Source: Tachypleus tridentatus | Lineage: Eukaryota; Arthropoda; Merostomata; Xiphosura; Limulidae | Length of the DNA: 64,000 nt | Direction of reading: 5' to 3' | Assembly: GCF_004210375.1 (NCBI RefSeq) | Contig: NC_134829.1 | Coordinates: 56,350,107-56,414,106, forward strand | Part shown: piece after piece, positions 1-12,690 of the stretch | Position numbering within the stretch: the stretch's first letter is position 1 | Layout: every line of letters begins with the position of its first letter | The notes under the pieces: model-generated | What the model saw: only the letters and a program-made list of their open reading frames with translations | Told to the model about the DNA's origin: nothing | The model's database searches: none | Made by a program: the position numbers and the translations under genes

Positions 1-1002
1 TCTTTATTTTTATAACATTTCTTCACTTAGTAAAGATATTTTACGATGCTTAATGTCTTCTCGTCATGATCGAATCTCCTGTTTTACGTACTTATTAAAA
101 AATTGTATTTAGTTCACTTGAATATAGTACAGACTAGACAGGTAAAATGAAATTACGATGCCAAGACCGGAGAATATTTGTTATTCTGAAGTGTTTCCTC
201 CTTCTTGGTGCAGCTGGTTCATGTAAACGTTTTTCTTAAACAAGAATTCTTTGTTTTGGTTATGGAATTTTGTCGTGAAGAACGATGTGTAACCTAGAGA
301 GAGGACGATAGTCTCGAAGAGTAGATGGTTTTCGAAAATAGATGTTGCATAACAGATAAGACATCTTCTGTACATTGGGCTTTATTCCACCGCTGTGATC
401 TCCTACAACCCACAACTGTCAATGTACTATTACAACTTAAGCGTGTTTGGACAAGGTTATCATTTTAGGAGTTTGAGAGTCACCATGCAACTTTGTGGTA
501 TTGAACACCTTAAACAAGTTTTGTGTGACAAGAAAACATCGGCTAGAGTGAAATCGCAAAATTGGTCACAAAATAACGAATATTAAATATTATTTAAGAC
601 GATCCCTAATTTTGTTAATGGATTTAATAGACGTATAAAATCGCTTATTACGTTATCGTTTAATAATTCTGATAAAAAAAATTAAAGCCATGAAAATGTT
701 CTGTTCAGTTTTTGATAGAAAGAGAAAAGACTGAGGAAAGAAAACTTTGCGTTTTGCACGTTTAAAAGCAATTAAAGGAGGTGTGAAAACGTTTGATACT
801 GTGGGCTCGATAAATTCGTTGAAAGACACCGTAGCACATTGGAAAAATTCTTTTGGCATTGGTAGAAAAAGGAGAGTGTTATATTATTTAAAATTAAAGG
901 TTAAACTGTCATTATACTTGTGTTTGTTTACACTGCGAAATAAAAATTTTGGAACGTTATCGTTTCATTTAAATCTCTAACAAGAAAAATCGCGAAACGC
1001 AG

Positions 1003-1075
1003 GTGCTTGTGGTGTAGTGGTTATCACATCCGCCTAACACGCGGAAGGTCCCAGGTTCGATCCCTGGCAGGCACA
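1003..1075 (+). tRNA. tRNA-Val (anticodon AAC), array copy 1
   Basis: This is a 73-nt canonical cloverleaf decoding valine codons during cytoplasmic translation. The acceptor stem is GTGCTTG paired with CAGGCAC (one T-G wobble), followed by discriminator A. The D arm is GTGT / loop AGTGGTTA / TCAC. The anticodon stem is TCCGC with GCGGA around the loop CTAACAC, so the anticodon is AAC. The T arm is CCAGG, loop TTCGATC, CCTGG. From memory it closely resembles animal tRNA-Val-AAC. There is no intron and CCA is not encoded. The four-T terminator follows directly. Copies 1-4 are identical, so this is the working form. Confidence 0.97.
1010..1064 (+). promoter_or_regulatory. Internal Pol III promoter of the tRNA-Val gene (A and B boxes)
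   Basis: The A box TGGTGTAGTGG lies at 1010-1020 and the B box GGTTCGATCCC at 1054-1064. Both fit the tRNA consensus (TRGCNNAGYNGG, GGTTCGANTCC) with minor A-box deviation. The same boxes sit at matching positions in the other copies. The A-rich scars of copies 5-7 fall between the boxes and change only their spacing or the D stem. Confidence 0.85.
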
Positions 1076-1079
1076 TTTT
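1076..1079 (+). terminator. Pol III terminator (T4) after tRNA-Val copy 1
   Basis: TTTT directly follows the discriminator base; the seven complete copies all have it at the matching place. Where the full-length LINE follows a tRNA 3' part (16111), only TTT remains before LINE sequence starts. Confidence 0.8.
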
Positions 1080-2936
1080 AATATTTTGAACCATTCTTTT
1101 CTTTCAAATCGGATGGTGAGAACGTGGAACGATATTTTCTTCATAATATCTGTTTCAGAGGGTGAGACGGCTGAGAGATATCACAGAAGTTACCGAGTTT
1201 CCCCCTACACTTGTAACCACTTTCAGAAATTCGTGTGACTGTTGTGTGATAAATCAAAACAGGAACGTTATTACTTTTGAATATAATGCGTGCACTGCTG
1301 CGACATTTGAAGTGATGAAACGACCTTCGCGTAATCATGTGACGTTCGACGAAGTATCTGACCAGCAAGTTACAACTTTTGGATAGAATGGGTTTATGAG
1401 TTTTGTTTTTCTTAAATGCGTGAACAGTTTGAAACGTCGATGCACGCGACCTTATTTGAAGATAAGTTAACGTACTTGCCAGGTTGTACAGGTAATATCT
1501 AGAGATCACGACTCCGTCAGTGTGTGTTGAGAACAACTCTTCATGCTGTGACAACTAATCACACTACATGTTTCATTCTTTAACCTATTCTTTTAAATTC
1601 CGGTCAGAACTATTGGATGGTTATGTGCGTTATCATCTCCAACTTACCAGTGACGGAAAAGAGGAAAGGCAATTCTACAACATCATTCACCACCAACTAT
1701 TTGATGTACTTAATTTTTACCGAACAGTGAAATTTTCGATCATATCCTAACTCCTCCTACGTCTGAAAATGCTGACATGTTATTTCATTTGAATTGGGAA
1801 TACACGCCCCTCGGAGAGAGACTCAAATGTCCTTACCACCATGTCTAGCCAATCTGAAGAAGAGAAGTATCGTCCTCCTATAGACAGCATTGTTTTCTTA
1901 TAGACTTCTTGTTCTGTTTATCCCTTTTTGTCTGATTTCTTTATTTTTATAACATTTCTTCACTTAGTAAAGATATTTTACGATGCTTAATGTCTTCTCG
2001 TCATGATCGAATCTCCTGTTTTACGTACTTATTAAAAAATTGTATTTAGTTCACTTGAATATAGTACAGACTAGACAGGTAAAATGAAATTACGATGCCA
2101 AGACCGGAGAATATTTGTTATTCTGAAGTGTTTCCTCCTTCTTGGTGCAGCTGGTTCATGTAAACGTTTTTCTTAAACAAGAATTCTTTGTTTTGGTTAT
2201 GGAATTTTGTCGTGAAGAACGATGTGTAACCTAGAGAGAGGACGATAGTCTCGAAGAGTAGATGGTTTTCGAAAATAGATGTTGCATAACAGATAAGACA
2301 TCTTCTGTACATTGGGCTTTATTCCACCGCTGTGATCTCCTACAACCCACAACTGTCAATGTACTATTACAACTTAAGCGTGTTTGGACAAGGTTATCAT
2401 TTTAGGAGTTTGAGAGTCACCATGCAACTTTGTGGTATTGAACACCTTAAACAAGTTTTGTGTGACAAGAAAACATCGGCTAGAGTGAAATCGCAAAATT
2501 GGTCACAAAATAACGAATATTAAATATTATTTAAGACGATCCCTAATTTTGTTAATGGATTTAATAGACGTATAAAATCGCTTATTACGTTATCGTTTAA
2601 TAATTCTGATAAAAAAATTAAAGCCATGAAAATGTTCTGTTCAGTTTTGATAGAAAGAGAAAAGACTGAGGAAAGAAAACTTTGCGTTTTGCACGTTTAA
2701 AAGCAATTAAACGAGGTGTGAAAACGTTTGATACTGTGGGCTCGATAAATTCGTTGAAAGACACCGTAGCACATTGGAAAAATTCTTTTGGCATTGGTAG
2801 AAAAAGGAGAGTGTTATATTATTTAAAATTAAAGGTTAAACTGTCATTATACTTGTGTTTGTTTACACTGCGAAATAAAATTTTGGAACGTTATTGTTTC
2901 ATTTAAATCTCTAACAAGAAAAATCGCGAAACGCAG

Positions 2937-3009
2937 GTGCTTGTGGTGTAGTGGTTATCACATCCGCCTAACACGCGGAAGGTCCCAGGTTCGATCCCTG
3001 GCAGGCACA
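2937..3009 (+). tRNA. tRNA-Val (AAC), array copy 2
   Basis: Identical over all 73 nt to copy 1, with the same upstream context (ATCGCGAAACGCAG) and TTTT terminator. All stems pair. Predicted functional. Confidence 0.96.
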
Positions 3010-4871
3010 TTTTAATATTTTGAACCATTCTTTTCTTTTAAATCGGATGGTGAGAACGTGGAACGATATTTTCTTCATAATATCTGTTTCAGAGGGTGAG
3101 ACGGCTGAGAGATATCACAGAAGTTACCGAGTTTCCCCCTACACTTGTAACCACTTTCAGAAATTCGTGTGACTGTTGTGTGATAAATCAAAACAGGAAC
3201 GTTATTACTTTTGAATATAATGCGTGCACTGCTGCGACATTTGAAGTGATGAAACGACCTTCGCGTAATCATGTGACGTTCGACGAAGTATCTGACCAGC
3301 AAGTTACAACTTTTGGATAGAATGGGTTTATGAGTTTTGTTTTTCTTAAATGCGTGAACAGTTTGAAACGTCGATGCACGCGACCTTATTTGAAGATAAG
3401 TTAACGTACTTGCCAGGTTGTACAGGTAATATCTAGAGATCACGACTCCGTCAGTGTGTGTTGAGAACAACTCTTCATGCTGTGACAACTAATCACACTA
3501 CATGTTTCATTCTTTAACCTATTCTTTTAAATTCCGGTCAGAACTATTGGATGGTTATGTGCGTTATCATCTCCAACTTACCAGTGACGGAAAAGAGGAA
3601 AGGCAATTCTACAACATCATTCACCACCAACTATTTGATGTACTTAATTTTTACCGAACAGTGAAATTTTCGATCATATCCTAACTCCTCCTACGTCTGA
3701 AAATGCTTACATGTTATTTCATTTGAATTGGGAATACACGCCCCTCGGAGAGAGACTCAAATGTCCTTACCACCATGTCTAGCCAATCTGAAGAAGAGAA
3801 GTATCGTCCTCCTATAGACAGCATTGTTTTCTTATAGACTTCTTGTTCTGTTTATCCCTTTTTGTCTGATTTCTTTATTTTTATAACATTTCTTCACTTA
3901 GTAAAGATATTTTACGATGCTTAATGTCTTCTCGTCATGATCGAATCTCCTGTTTTACGTACTTATTAAAAAATTGTATTTAGTTCACTTGAATATAGTA
4001 CAGACTAGACAGGTAAAATGAAATTACGATGCCAAGACCGGAGAATATTTGTTATTCTGAAGTGTTTCCTCCTTCTTGGTGCAGCTGGTTCATGTAAACG
4101 TTTTTCTTAAACAAGAATTCTTTGTTTTGGTTATGGAATTTTGTCGTGAAGAACGATGTGTAACCTAGAGAGAGGACGATAGTCTCGAAGAGTAGATGGT
4201 TTTCGAAAATAGATGTTGCATAACAGATAAGACATCTTCTGTACATTGGGCTTTATTCCACCGCTGTGATCTCCTACAACCCACAACTGTCAACGTACTA
4301 TTACAACTTAAGCGTGTTTGGACAAGGTTATCATTTTAGGAGTTTGAGAGTCACCATGCAACTTTGTCGTATTGAACACCTTAAACAAGTTTTGTGTGAC
4401 AAGAAAACATCGGCTAGAGTGAAATCGCAAAATTGGTCACAAAATAACGAATATTAAATATTATTTAAGACGATCCCTAATTTTGTTAATGGATTTAATA
4501 GACGTATAAAATCGCTTATTACGTTATCGTTTAATAATTCTGATAAAAAAATTAAAGCCATGAAAATGTTCTGTTCAGTTTTGATAGAAAGAGAAAAGAC
4601 TGAGGAAAGAAAACTTTGCGTTTTGCACGTTTAAAAGCAATTAAAGGAGGTGTGAAAACGTTTGATACTGTGGGCTCGATAAATTCGTTGAAAGACACCG
4701 TAGCACATTGGAAAAATTCTTTTGGCATTGGTAGAAAAAGGAGAGTGTTATATTATTTAAAATTAAAGGTTAAACTGTCATTATACTTGTGTTTGTTTAC
4801 ACTGCGAAATAAAAATTTTGGAACGTTATTGTTTCATTTAAATCTCTAACAAGAAAAATCGCGAAACGCAG

Positions 4872-4944
4872 GTGCTTGTGGTGTAGTGGTTATCACATCC
4901 GCCTAACACGCGGAAGGTCCCAGGTTCGATCCCTGGCAGGCACA
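4872..4944 (+). tRNA. tRNA-Val (AAC), array copy 3
   Basis: Identical to copy 1 over 73 nt, TTTT terminator present. Predicted functional. Confidence 0.96.
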
Positions 4945-6806
4945 TTTTAATATTTTGAACCATTCTTTTTCTTTCAAATCGGATGGTGAGAACGTGGAAC
5001 GATATTTTCTTCATAATATCTGTTTCAGAGGGTGAGACGGCTGAGAGATATCACAGAAGTTACCGAGTTTCCCCTACACTTGTAACCACTTTCAGAAATT
5101 CGTGTGACTGTTGTGTGATAAATCAAAACAGGAACGTTATTACTTTTGAATATAATGCGTGCACTGCTGCGACATTTGAAGTGATGAAACGACCTTCGCG
5201 TAATCATGTGACGTTCGACGAAGTATCTGACCAGCAAGTTACAACTTTTGGATAGAATGGGTTTATGAGTTTTGTTTTTCTTAAATGCGTGAACAGTTTG
5301 AAACGTCGATGCACGCGACCTTATTTGAAGATAAGTTAACGTACTTGCCAGGTTGTACAGGTAATATCTAGAGATCACGACTCCGTCAGTGTGTGTTGAG
5401 AACAACTCTTCATGCTGTGACAACTAATCACACTACATGTTTCATTCTTTAACCTATTCTTTTAAATTCCGGTCAGAACTATTGGATGGTTATGTGCGTT
5501 ATCATCTCCAACTTACCAGTGACGGAAAAGAGGAAAGGCAATTCTACAACATCATTCACCACCAACTATTTGATGTACTTAATTTTTACCGAACAGTGAA
5601 ATTGTCGATCATATCCTAGCTCCTCCTACGTCTGAAAATGCTTACATGTTATTTCATTTGAATTGGGAATACACGCCCCTCAGAGAGCGACTCAAATGTC
5701 CTTACCACCATGTCTAGCCAATCTGAAGAAAAGAAGTATCGTCCTCCTATAGACAGCATTGTTTTCTTAAAGACTTCTTGTTCTGTTTATCCCTTTTGTC
5801 TGATTTCTTTATTTTTATAACATTTCTTCACTTAGTAAAGATATTTTACGATGCTTAATGTCTTCTCGTCATGATCGAATCTCCTGTTTTACGTACTTAT
5901 TAAAAAATTGTATTTAGTTCACTTGAATATAGTACAGACTAGACAGGTAAAATGAAATTACGATGCCAAGACCGGAGAATATTTGTTATTCTGAAGTGTT
6001 TCCTCCTTCTTGGTGCAGCTGGTTCATGTAAACGTTTTTCTTAAACAAGAATTCTTTGTTTTGGTTATGGAATTTTGTCGTGAAGAACGATGTGTAACCT
6101 AGAGAGAGGACGATAGTCTCGAAGAGTAGATGGTTTTCGAAAATAGATGTTGCATAACAGATAAGACATCTTCTGTACATTGGGCTTTATTCCACCGCTG
6201 TGATCTCCTACAACCCACAACTGTCAACGTACTATTACAACTAAAGCGTGTTTGGACAAGGTTATCATTTTAGGAGTTTGAGAGTCACCATGCAACTTTG
6301 TCGTATTGAACACCTTACACAAGTTTTGTGTGACAAGAAAACATCGGCTAGAGTGAAATCGCAAAATTGGTCACAAAATAACGAATATTAAATATTATTT
6401 AAGACGATCCCTAATTTTGTTAATGGATTTAATAGACGTATAAAATCGCTTATTACGTTATCGTTTAATAATTCTGATAAAAGAATTAAAGCCATGAAAA
6501 TGTTCTGTTCAGTTTTTGATAGAAAGAGAAAAGACTGAGGAAAGAAAACTTTGCGTTTTGCACGTTTAAAAGCAATTAAAGGAGGTGTGAAAACGTTTGA
6601 TACTGTGGGCTCGATAAATTCGTTGAAAGACACCGTAGCACATTGGAAAAATTCTTTTGGCATTGGTAGAAAAAGGAGAGTGTTATATTATTTAAAATTA
6701 AAGGTTAAACTGTCATTATACTTGTGTTTGTTTACACTGCGAAATAAAAATTTTGGAACGTTATTGTTTCATTTAAATCTCTAAGAAGAAAAATCGCGAA
6801 ACGCAG

Positions 6807-6879
6807 GTGCTTGTGGTGTAGTGGTTATCACATCCGCCTAACACGCGGAAGGTCCCAGGTTCGATCCCTGGCAGGCACA
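6807..6879 (+). tRNA. tRNA-Val (AAC), array copy 4
   Basis: Identical to copy 1 over 73 nt, TTTT terminator present. This is the last undamaged gene moving right along the array. Confidence 0.96.
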
Positions 6880-7643
6880 TTTTAATATTTTGAACCATTC
6901 TTTTCTTTCAAATCGGATGGTGAGAACGTGGAACGATATTTTCTTCATAATATCTGTTTCAGAGGGTGAGACGGCTGAGAGATATCACAGAAGTTACCGA
7001 GTTTCCCCCTACACTTGTAACCACTTTCAGAAATTCGTGTGACTGTTGTGTGATAAATCAAAACAGGAACGTTATTACTTTTGAATATAATGCGTGCACT
7101 GCTGCGACATTTGAAGTGATGAAACGACCTTCGCGTAATCATGTGACGTTCGACGAAGTATCTGACCAGCAAGTTACAACTTTTGGATAAAATGGGTTTA
7201 TGAGTTTTATTTTTCTTAAATGCGTGAAAAGTTTGAAACGTCGATGCACGCGACCTTATTTGAAAATAAGGTAACGTACTTGCCAGGTTGTACAGGTAAT
7301 ATCTAGAGATCACGACTCCGTCAGTTGTGTTGAGAACAACTCTTCATGCTGTGACAACTAATCACACTACATGTTTCATTCTTTAACCTATTCTTTTAAA
7401 TTCCGGTCAGAACTATTGGATGGTTATGTGCGTTATCATCTCCAACTTACCAGTGACGGAAAAGAGGAAAGGCAATTCTACAACATCATTCACCACCAAC
7501 TATTTGATGTACTTAATTTTTACCGAACAGTGAAATTGTCGATCATATCCTAACTCCTCCTACGTCTGAAAATGCTTACATGTTATTTCATTTGAATTGG
7601 GAATACACGCCCCTCAGAGAGCGACTCAAATGTCCTTACCACC

Positions 7644-7793
7644 ATGTCTAGCCAGTCTGAAGAAAAGAAGTATCGTCCTCCTATAGACAGCATTGTTTTC
7701 TTAAAGACTCCTTGTTCTGTTTATCCCTTTTTGTCTGATTTCTTTATTTTTATAACATTTCTTCACTTAGTAAAGATATTTTACGATGCTTAA
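7644..7793 (+). CDS. Possible 49-residue small ORF in the array spacer, unrecognised
   Basis: An ATG in strong translation context (TTACCACCATGT) opens a 49-codon frame starting MSSQSEEKKYRPPIDS. A hydrophobic stretch runs from about residue 28 to 46 (SDFFIFITFLHLVKIF), followed by TAA at 7791. The equivalent frame is open in the next three units too. In the first two units it stops after 20 codons (VFL then TAG), and a one-base length change affects the unit near 5717. I do not recognise the protein. It lies about 840 bases downstream of a tRNA in a Pol III array, there is no sign of a Pol II promoter, and the start context may be chance. Treat as doubtful. Confidence 0.2.
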   Translation: MSSQSEEKKYRPPIDSIVFLKTPCSVYPFLSDFFIFITFLHLVKIFYDA

Positions 7794-8741
7794 TGTCTTC
7801 TCGTCATGATCGAATCTCCTGTTTTAAGTACTTATTAAAAAATTGTATTTAGTTCACTTGAATATAGTACAGACTAGACAGGTAAAATGAAATTACGATG
7901 CCAAGACCGGAGAATATTTGTTATTCTGAAGTGTTTCCTCCTTCTTGGTGCAGCTGGTTCATGTAAACGTTTTTCTTAAACAAGAATTCTTTGTTTTGGT
8001 TATGGAATTTTGTCGTGAAGAACGATGTGTAACCTAGAGAGAGGACGATATTCTCGAAAAGTAGATGGTTTTCGAAAATAGATGTTGCATAACAGATAAG
8101 ACATCTTCTGTACATTGGGCTTTATTCCACCGCTGTGATCTCCTACAACCCACAACTGTCAACGTACTATTACAACTAAAGCGTGTTTGGACAAGGTTAT
8201 CATTTTAGGAGTTTGAGAGTCACCATGCAACTTTGTCGTATTGAACACCTTAAACAAGTTTTGTGTGACAAGAAAACATCGGCTAGAGTGAAATCCCAGA
8301 ATTGGTCACAAAATAACAAATGTTAAATATTATTTAAGACGAACCCTAATTTTGTTAAGGGAATTTAATAGACGTATAAAATCGCTTATTACGTTATCGT
8401 TTAATAATTCTGATAAAAGAATTAAAGCCATGAAAATGTTCTGTTCAGTTTTTGATAGAAAGAGAAAAGACTGAGGAAAGAAAACTTTGCGTTTTGCACG
8501 TTTGAAAGCAATTAAACGAGGTGTGAAAACGTTTGATACTGTGGGCTCGATAAAGTCGTTGAAAGACACGTTAGCACATTGGAAAAATTCTTTTGGCATT
8601 GGTAGACAAAGGAGAGTGTTATATTATTTAATGTTAAAGGTTAAACTGTCATTATACTTGTGTTTGTTTACACTGCGAAATAAAATTTTGGAACGTTATC
8701 GTTTAATTTAAATCTCTAACAAGAAAAATCGCGAAACGGAG

Positions 8742-8814
8742 GTGCTTGTGGTGTAGTGGTTATAAAATCCGCCTAACACGCGGAAGGTCCCAGGTTCGAT
8801 CCCTGGCAGGCACA
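8742..8814 (+). tRNA. tRNA-Val (AAC), copy 5, D-stem damaged
   Basis: 73 nt, identical to copy 1 except at 8764-8767. There the D-stem 3' strand TCAC plus the following A has become TAAA plus A, so the D stem (GTGT/TAAA) cannot form. Anticodon, T arm and acceptor are untouched and TTTT follows. It is probably a transcribed but misfolding gene or a pseudogene. The altered bases coincide with the position where LINE tails join the tRNA elsewhere in the window. Confidence 0.85.
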
Positions 8815-10677
8815 TTTTAATATTTTGAACCATTCTTTTCTTTCAAATCGGATGGTGAGAACGTGGAACGATATTTTCTTCATAATATCTGTTTCAGAGG
8901 GTGAGACGGCTGAGAGATATCACAGAAGTTACCGAGTTTCACCCTACACTTGTAACCACTTTCAGAAATTCGTGTGACTGTTGTGTGATAAATCAAAACA
9001 GGAACGTTATTACTTTTGAATATAATGCGTGCACTGCTGCGACATTTGAAGTGATGAAACGACCTTCGCGTAATCATGTGACGTTCGACGAAGTATCTGA
9101 CCAGCAAGTTACAACTTTTGGATAGAATGGGTTTATGAGTTTTATTTTTCTTAAATGCGTGAACAGTTTGAAACGTCGATGCACGCGACCTTAGTTGAAG
9201 ATAAGTTAACGTACTTGCCAGGTTGTACAGGTAATATCTAGAGATCACGACTCCGTCAGTGTGTGTTGAGAACAACTCTTCATGCTGTGACAACTAATCA
9301 CACTACATGTTTCATTCTTTAACCTATTCTTTCAAATTCCGGTCAGAACTATTGGATGGTTATGTGCGTTATCATCTCCAACTTACCAGTGACGGAAAAG
9401 AGGAAAGGCAATTCTACAACATCATTCACCACCAACTATTTGATGTACTTAATTTTTACCAAACAGTGAAATTGTCGATCATATCCTAGCTCCTCCTACG
9501 TCTGAAAATGCTTACATGTTATTTCATTTGAATTGGGAATACACGCCCCTCAGAGAGCGACTCAAATGTCCTTACCACCATGTCTAGCCAGTCTGAAGAA
9601 AAGAAGTATCGTCCTCTTATAGACAGCATTGTTTTCTTAAAGACTCCTTGTTCTGTTTATCCCTTTTTGTCTGATTTCTTTATTTTTATAACATTTCTTC
9701 ACTTAGTAAAGATATTTTACGATGCTTAATGTCTTCTCGTCATGATCGAATCTCCTGTTTTAAGTACTTATTAAAAAATTGTAATTAGTTCACTTCAATA
9801 TAGTACAGACTAGACAGGTAAAATGAAATTACGATGCCAAGACCGGAGAATATTTGTTATTCTGAAGTGTTTCCTCCTTCTTGGTGCAGCTGGTTCATGT
9901 AAACGTTTTTCTTAAACAAGAATTCTTTGTTTTGGTTATGGAATTTTGTCGTGAAGAACGATGTGTAACCTAGAGAGAGGACGATAGTCTCGAAGAGTAG
10001 ATGGTTTTCGAAAATAGATGTTGCATAACAGATAAGACATCTTCTGTACATTGGGCTTTATTCCACCGCTGTGATCTCCTACAACCCACAACTGTCAACG
10101 TACTATTACAACTAAAGCGTGTTTGGACAAGGTTATCATTTTAGGAGTTTGAGAGTCACCATGCAACTTTGTCGTATTGAACACCTTAAACAAGTTTTGT
10201 GTGACAAGAAAACATCGGCTAGAGTGAAATCCCAGAATTGGTCACAAAATAACGAATATTAAATATTATTTAAGACGAACCCTAATTTTGTTAATGGATT
10301 TAATAGACGTATAAAATCGCTTATTACGTTATCGTTTAATAATTCTGATAAAAGAATTAAAGCCATGAAAATGTTCTGTTCAGTTTTTGATAGAAAGAGA
10401 AAAGACTGAGGAAAGAAAACTTTGCGTTTTGCACGTTTGAAAGCAATTAAACGAGGTGTGAAGACGTTTGATACTGTGGGTTCGATAAAGTCGTTGAAAG
10501 ACACGTTAGCACATTGGAAAAATTCTTTTGGCATTGGTAGACAAAGGAGAGTGTTATATTATTTAAAGTTAAAGGTTAAACTGTCATTATACTTGTGTTT
10601 GTTTACACTGCGAAATAAAAATTTTGGAACGTTATTGTTTAATTTAAATCTCTAACAAGAAAAATCGCGAAACGGAG

Positions 10678-10751
10678 GTGCTTGTGGTGTAGTGGTTATC
10701 AACATCCGCCTAACACGCGGAAGGTCCCAGGTTCGATCCCTGGCAGGCACA
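10678..10751 (+). tRNA. tRNA-Val (AAC), copy 6, one-base insertion in D arm
   Basis: 74 nt. One extra A at 10701-10702 turns TCAC into TCAAC at the 3' side of the D stem. The rest matches copy 1 and TTTT follows. The D-stem register is disturbed, so function is uncertain. The insertion lies at the LINE junction position. Confidence 0.83.
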
Positions 10752-12615
10752 TTTTAATATTTTGAACCATTCTTTTCTTTCAAATCGGATGGTGAGAACG
10801 TGGAACGATATTTTCTTCATAATATCTGTTTCAGAGGGTGAGACGGCTGAGAGATATCACAGAAGTTACCGAGTTTCACCCTACACTTGTAACCACTTTC
10901 AGAAATTCGTGTGACTGTTGTGTGATAAATCAAAACAGGAACGTTATTACTTTTGAATATAATGCGTGCACTGCTGCGACATTTGAAGTGATGAAACGAC
11001 CTTCGCGTAATCATGTGACGTTCGACGAAGTATCTGACCAGCAAGTTACAACTTTTGGATAGAATGGGTTTATGAGTTTTATTTTTCTTAAATGCGTGAA
11101 CAGTTTGAAACGTCGATGCACGCGACCTTAGTTGAAGATAAGTTAACGTACTTGCCAGGTTGTACAGGTAATATCTAGAGATCACGACTCCGTCTGTGTG
11201 TGTTGAGAACAACTCTTCATGCTGTGACAACTAATCACACTACATGTTTCATTCTTTAACCTATTCTTTCAAATTCCGGTCAGAACTATTGGATGGTTAT
11301 GTGCGTTATCATCTCCAACTTACCAGTGACGGAAAAGAGGAAAGGCAATTCTACAACATCATTCACCACCAACTATTTGATGTACTTAATTTTTACCAAA
11401 CAGTGAAATTGTCGATCATATCCTAGCTCCTCCTACGTCTGAAAATGCTTACATGTTATTTCATTTGAATTGGGAATACACGCCCCTCAGAGAGCGACTC
11501 AAATGTCCTTACCACCATGTCTAGCCAGTCTGAAGAAAAGAAGTATCGTCCTCCTATAGACAGCATTGTTTTCTTAAAGACTCCTTGTTCTGTTTATCCC
11601 TTTTTGTCTGATTTCTTTATTTTTATAACATTTCTTCACTTAGTAAAGGTATTTTACGATGCTTAATGTCTTCTCGTCATGATCGAATCTCCTGTTTTAA
11701 GTACTTATTAAAAAATTGTAATTAGTTCACTTGAATATAGTACAGACTAGACAGGTAAAATGAAATTACGATGCCAAGACCGGAGAATATTTGTTATTCT
11801 GAAGTGTTTCCTCCTTCTTGGTGCAGCTGGTTCATGTAAACGTTTTTCTTAAACAAGAATTCTTTGTTTTGGTTATGGAATTTTGTCGTGAAGAACGATG
11901 TGTAACCTAGAGAGAGGACGATAGTCTCGAAAATTAGATGGTTTCCGAAAAGAGATGTTGCATAACAGATAAGACATCTTCTGTACATTGGGCTTTATTC
12001 CACCGCTGTGATCTCCTACAACCCACAACTGTCAACGTACTATTACAACTAAAGCGTGTTTGGACAAGGTTATCATTTTAGGAGTTTGAGAGTCACCATG
12101 CAACTTTGTCGTATTGAACACCTTAAACAAGTTTTGTGTGACAAGAAAACATCGGCTAGAGTGAAATCCCAGAATTGGTCACAAAATAACGAATATTAAA
12201 TATTATTTAAGACGAACCCTAATTTTGTTAATGGAATTTAATAGACGTATAAAATCGCTTATTACGTTATCGTTTAATAATTCTGATAAAAGAATTAAAG
12301 CCATGAAAATGTTCTGTTCAGTTTTTGATAGAAAGAGAAAAGACTGAGGAAAGAAAACTTTGCGTTTTGCACGTTTGAAAGCAATTAAACGAGGTGTGAA
12401 AACGTTTGATACTGTGGGCTCGATAAAGTCGTTGAAAGACACGTTAGCACATTGGAAAAATTCTTTTGGCATTGGTAGACAAAGGAGAGTGTTATATTAT
12501 TTAAAGTTAAAGGTTAAACTGTCATTATACTTGTGTTTGTTTACACTGCGAAATAAAAATTTTGGAACGTTATCGTTTAATTTAAATCTCTAACAAGAAA
12601 AATCGCGAAACGGAG

Positions 12616-12690
12616 GTGCTTGTGGTGTAGTGGTTATAAAAAATCTGCCTAACACGCGGAAGGTCCCAGGTTCGATCCCTGGCAGGCACA
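12616..12690 (+). tRNA. tRNA-Val (AAC), copy 7, A-rich insertion in D arm
   Basis: 75 nt. CACA after GGTTAT is replaced by six A at 12638-12643 (two bases longer), and the next stem has one C-to-T change (TCTGC, still pairing with GCGGA by a wobble). The D stem is destroyed; anticodon loop, T arm and acceptor are intact. Likely a pseudogene. The change sits at the LINE junction position. Confidence 0.83.

Noticed and set aside
747-980. 77-codon plus-strand frame just upstream of each tRNA (RFARLKAIKGGVKTFDTVG)
   Set aside because: It has no ATG at its start, no domain, and ends in AT-rich low-complexity sequence beside a Pol III gene. Its recurrence is explained by the tandem array.
1141-1554. 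137-codon minus-strand frame recurring in every array unit
   Set aside because: No recognisable domain or codon pattern. Units are about 98% identical copies of each other, so an open frame in all of them is not independent evidence, and some copies carry changes that shorten it.
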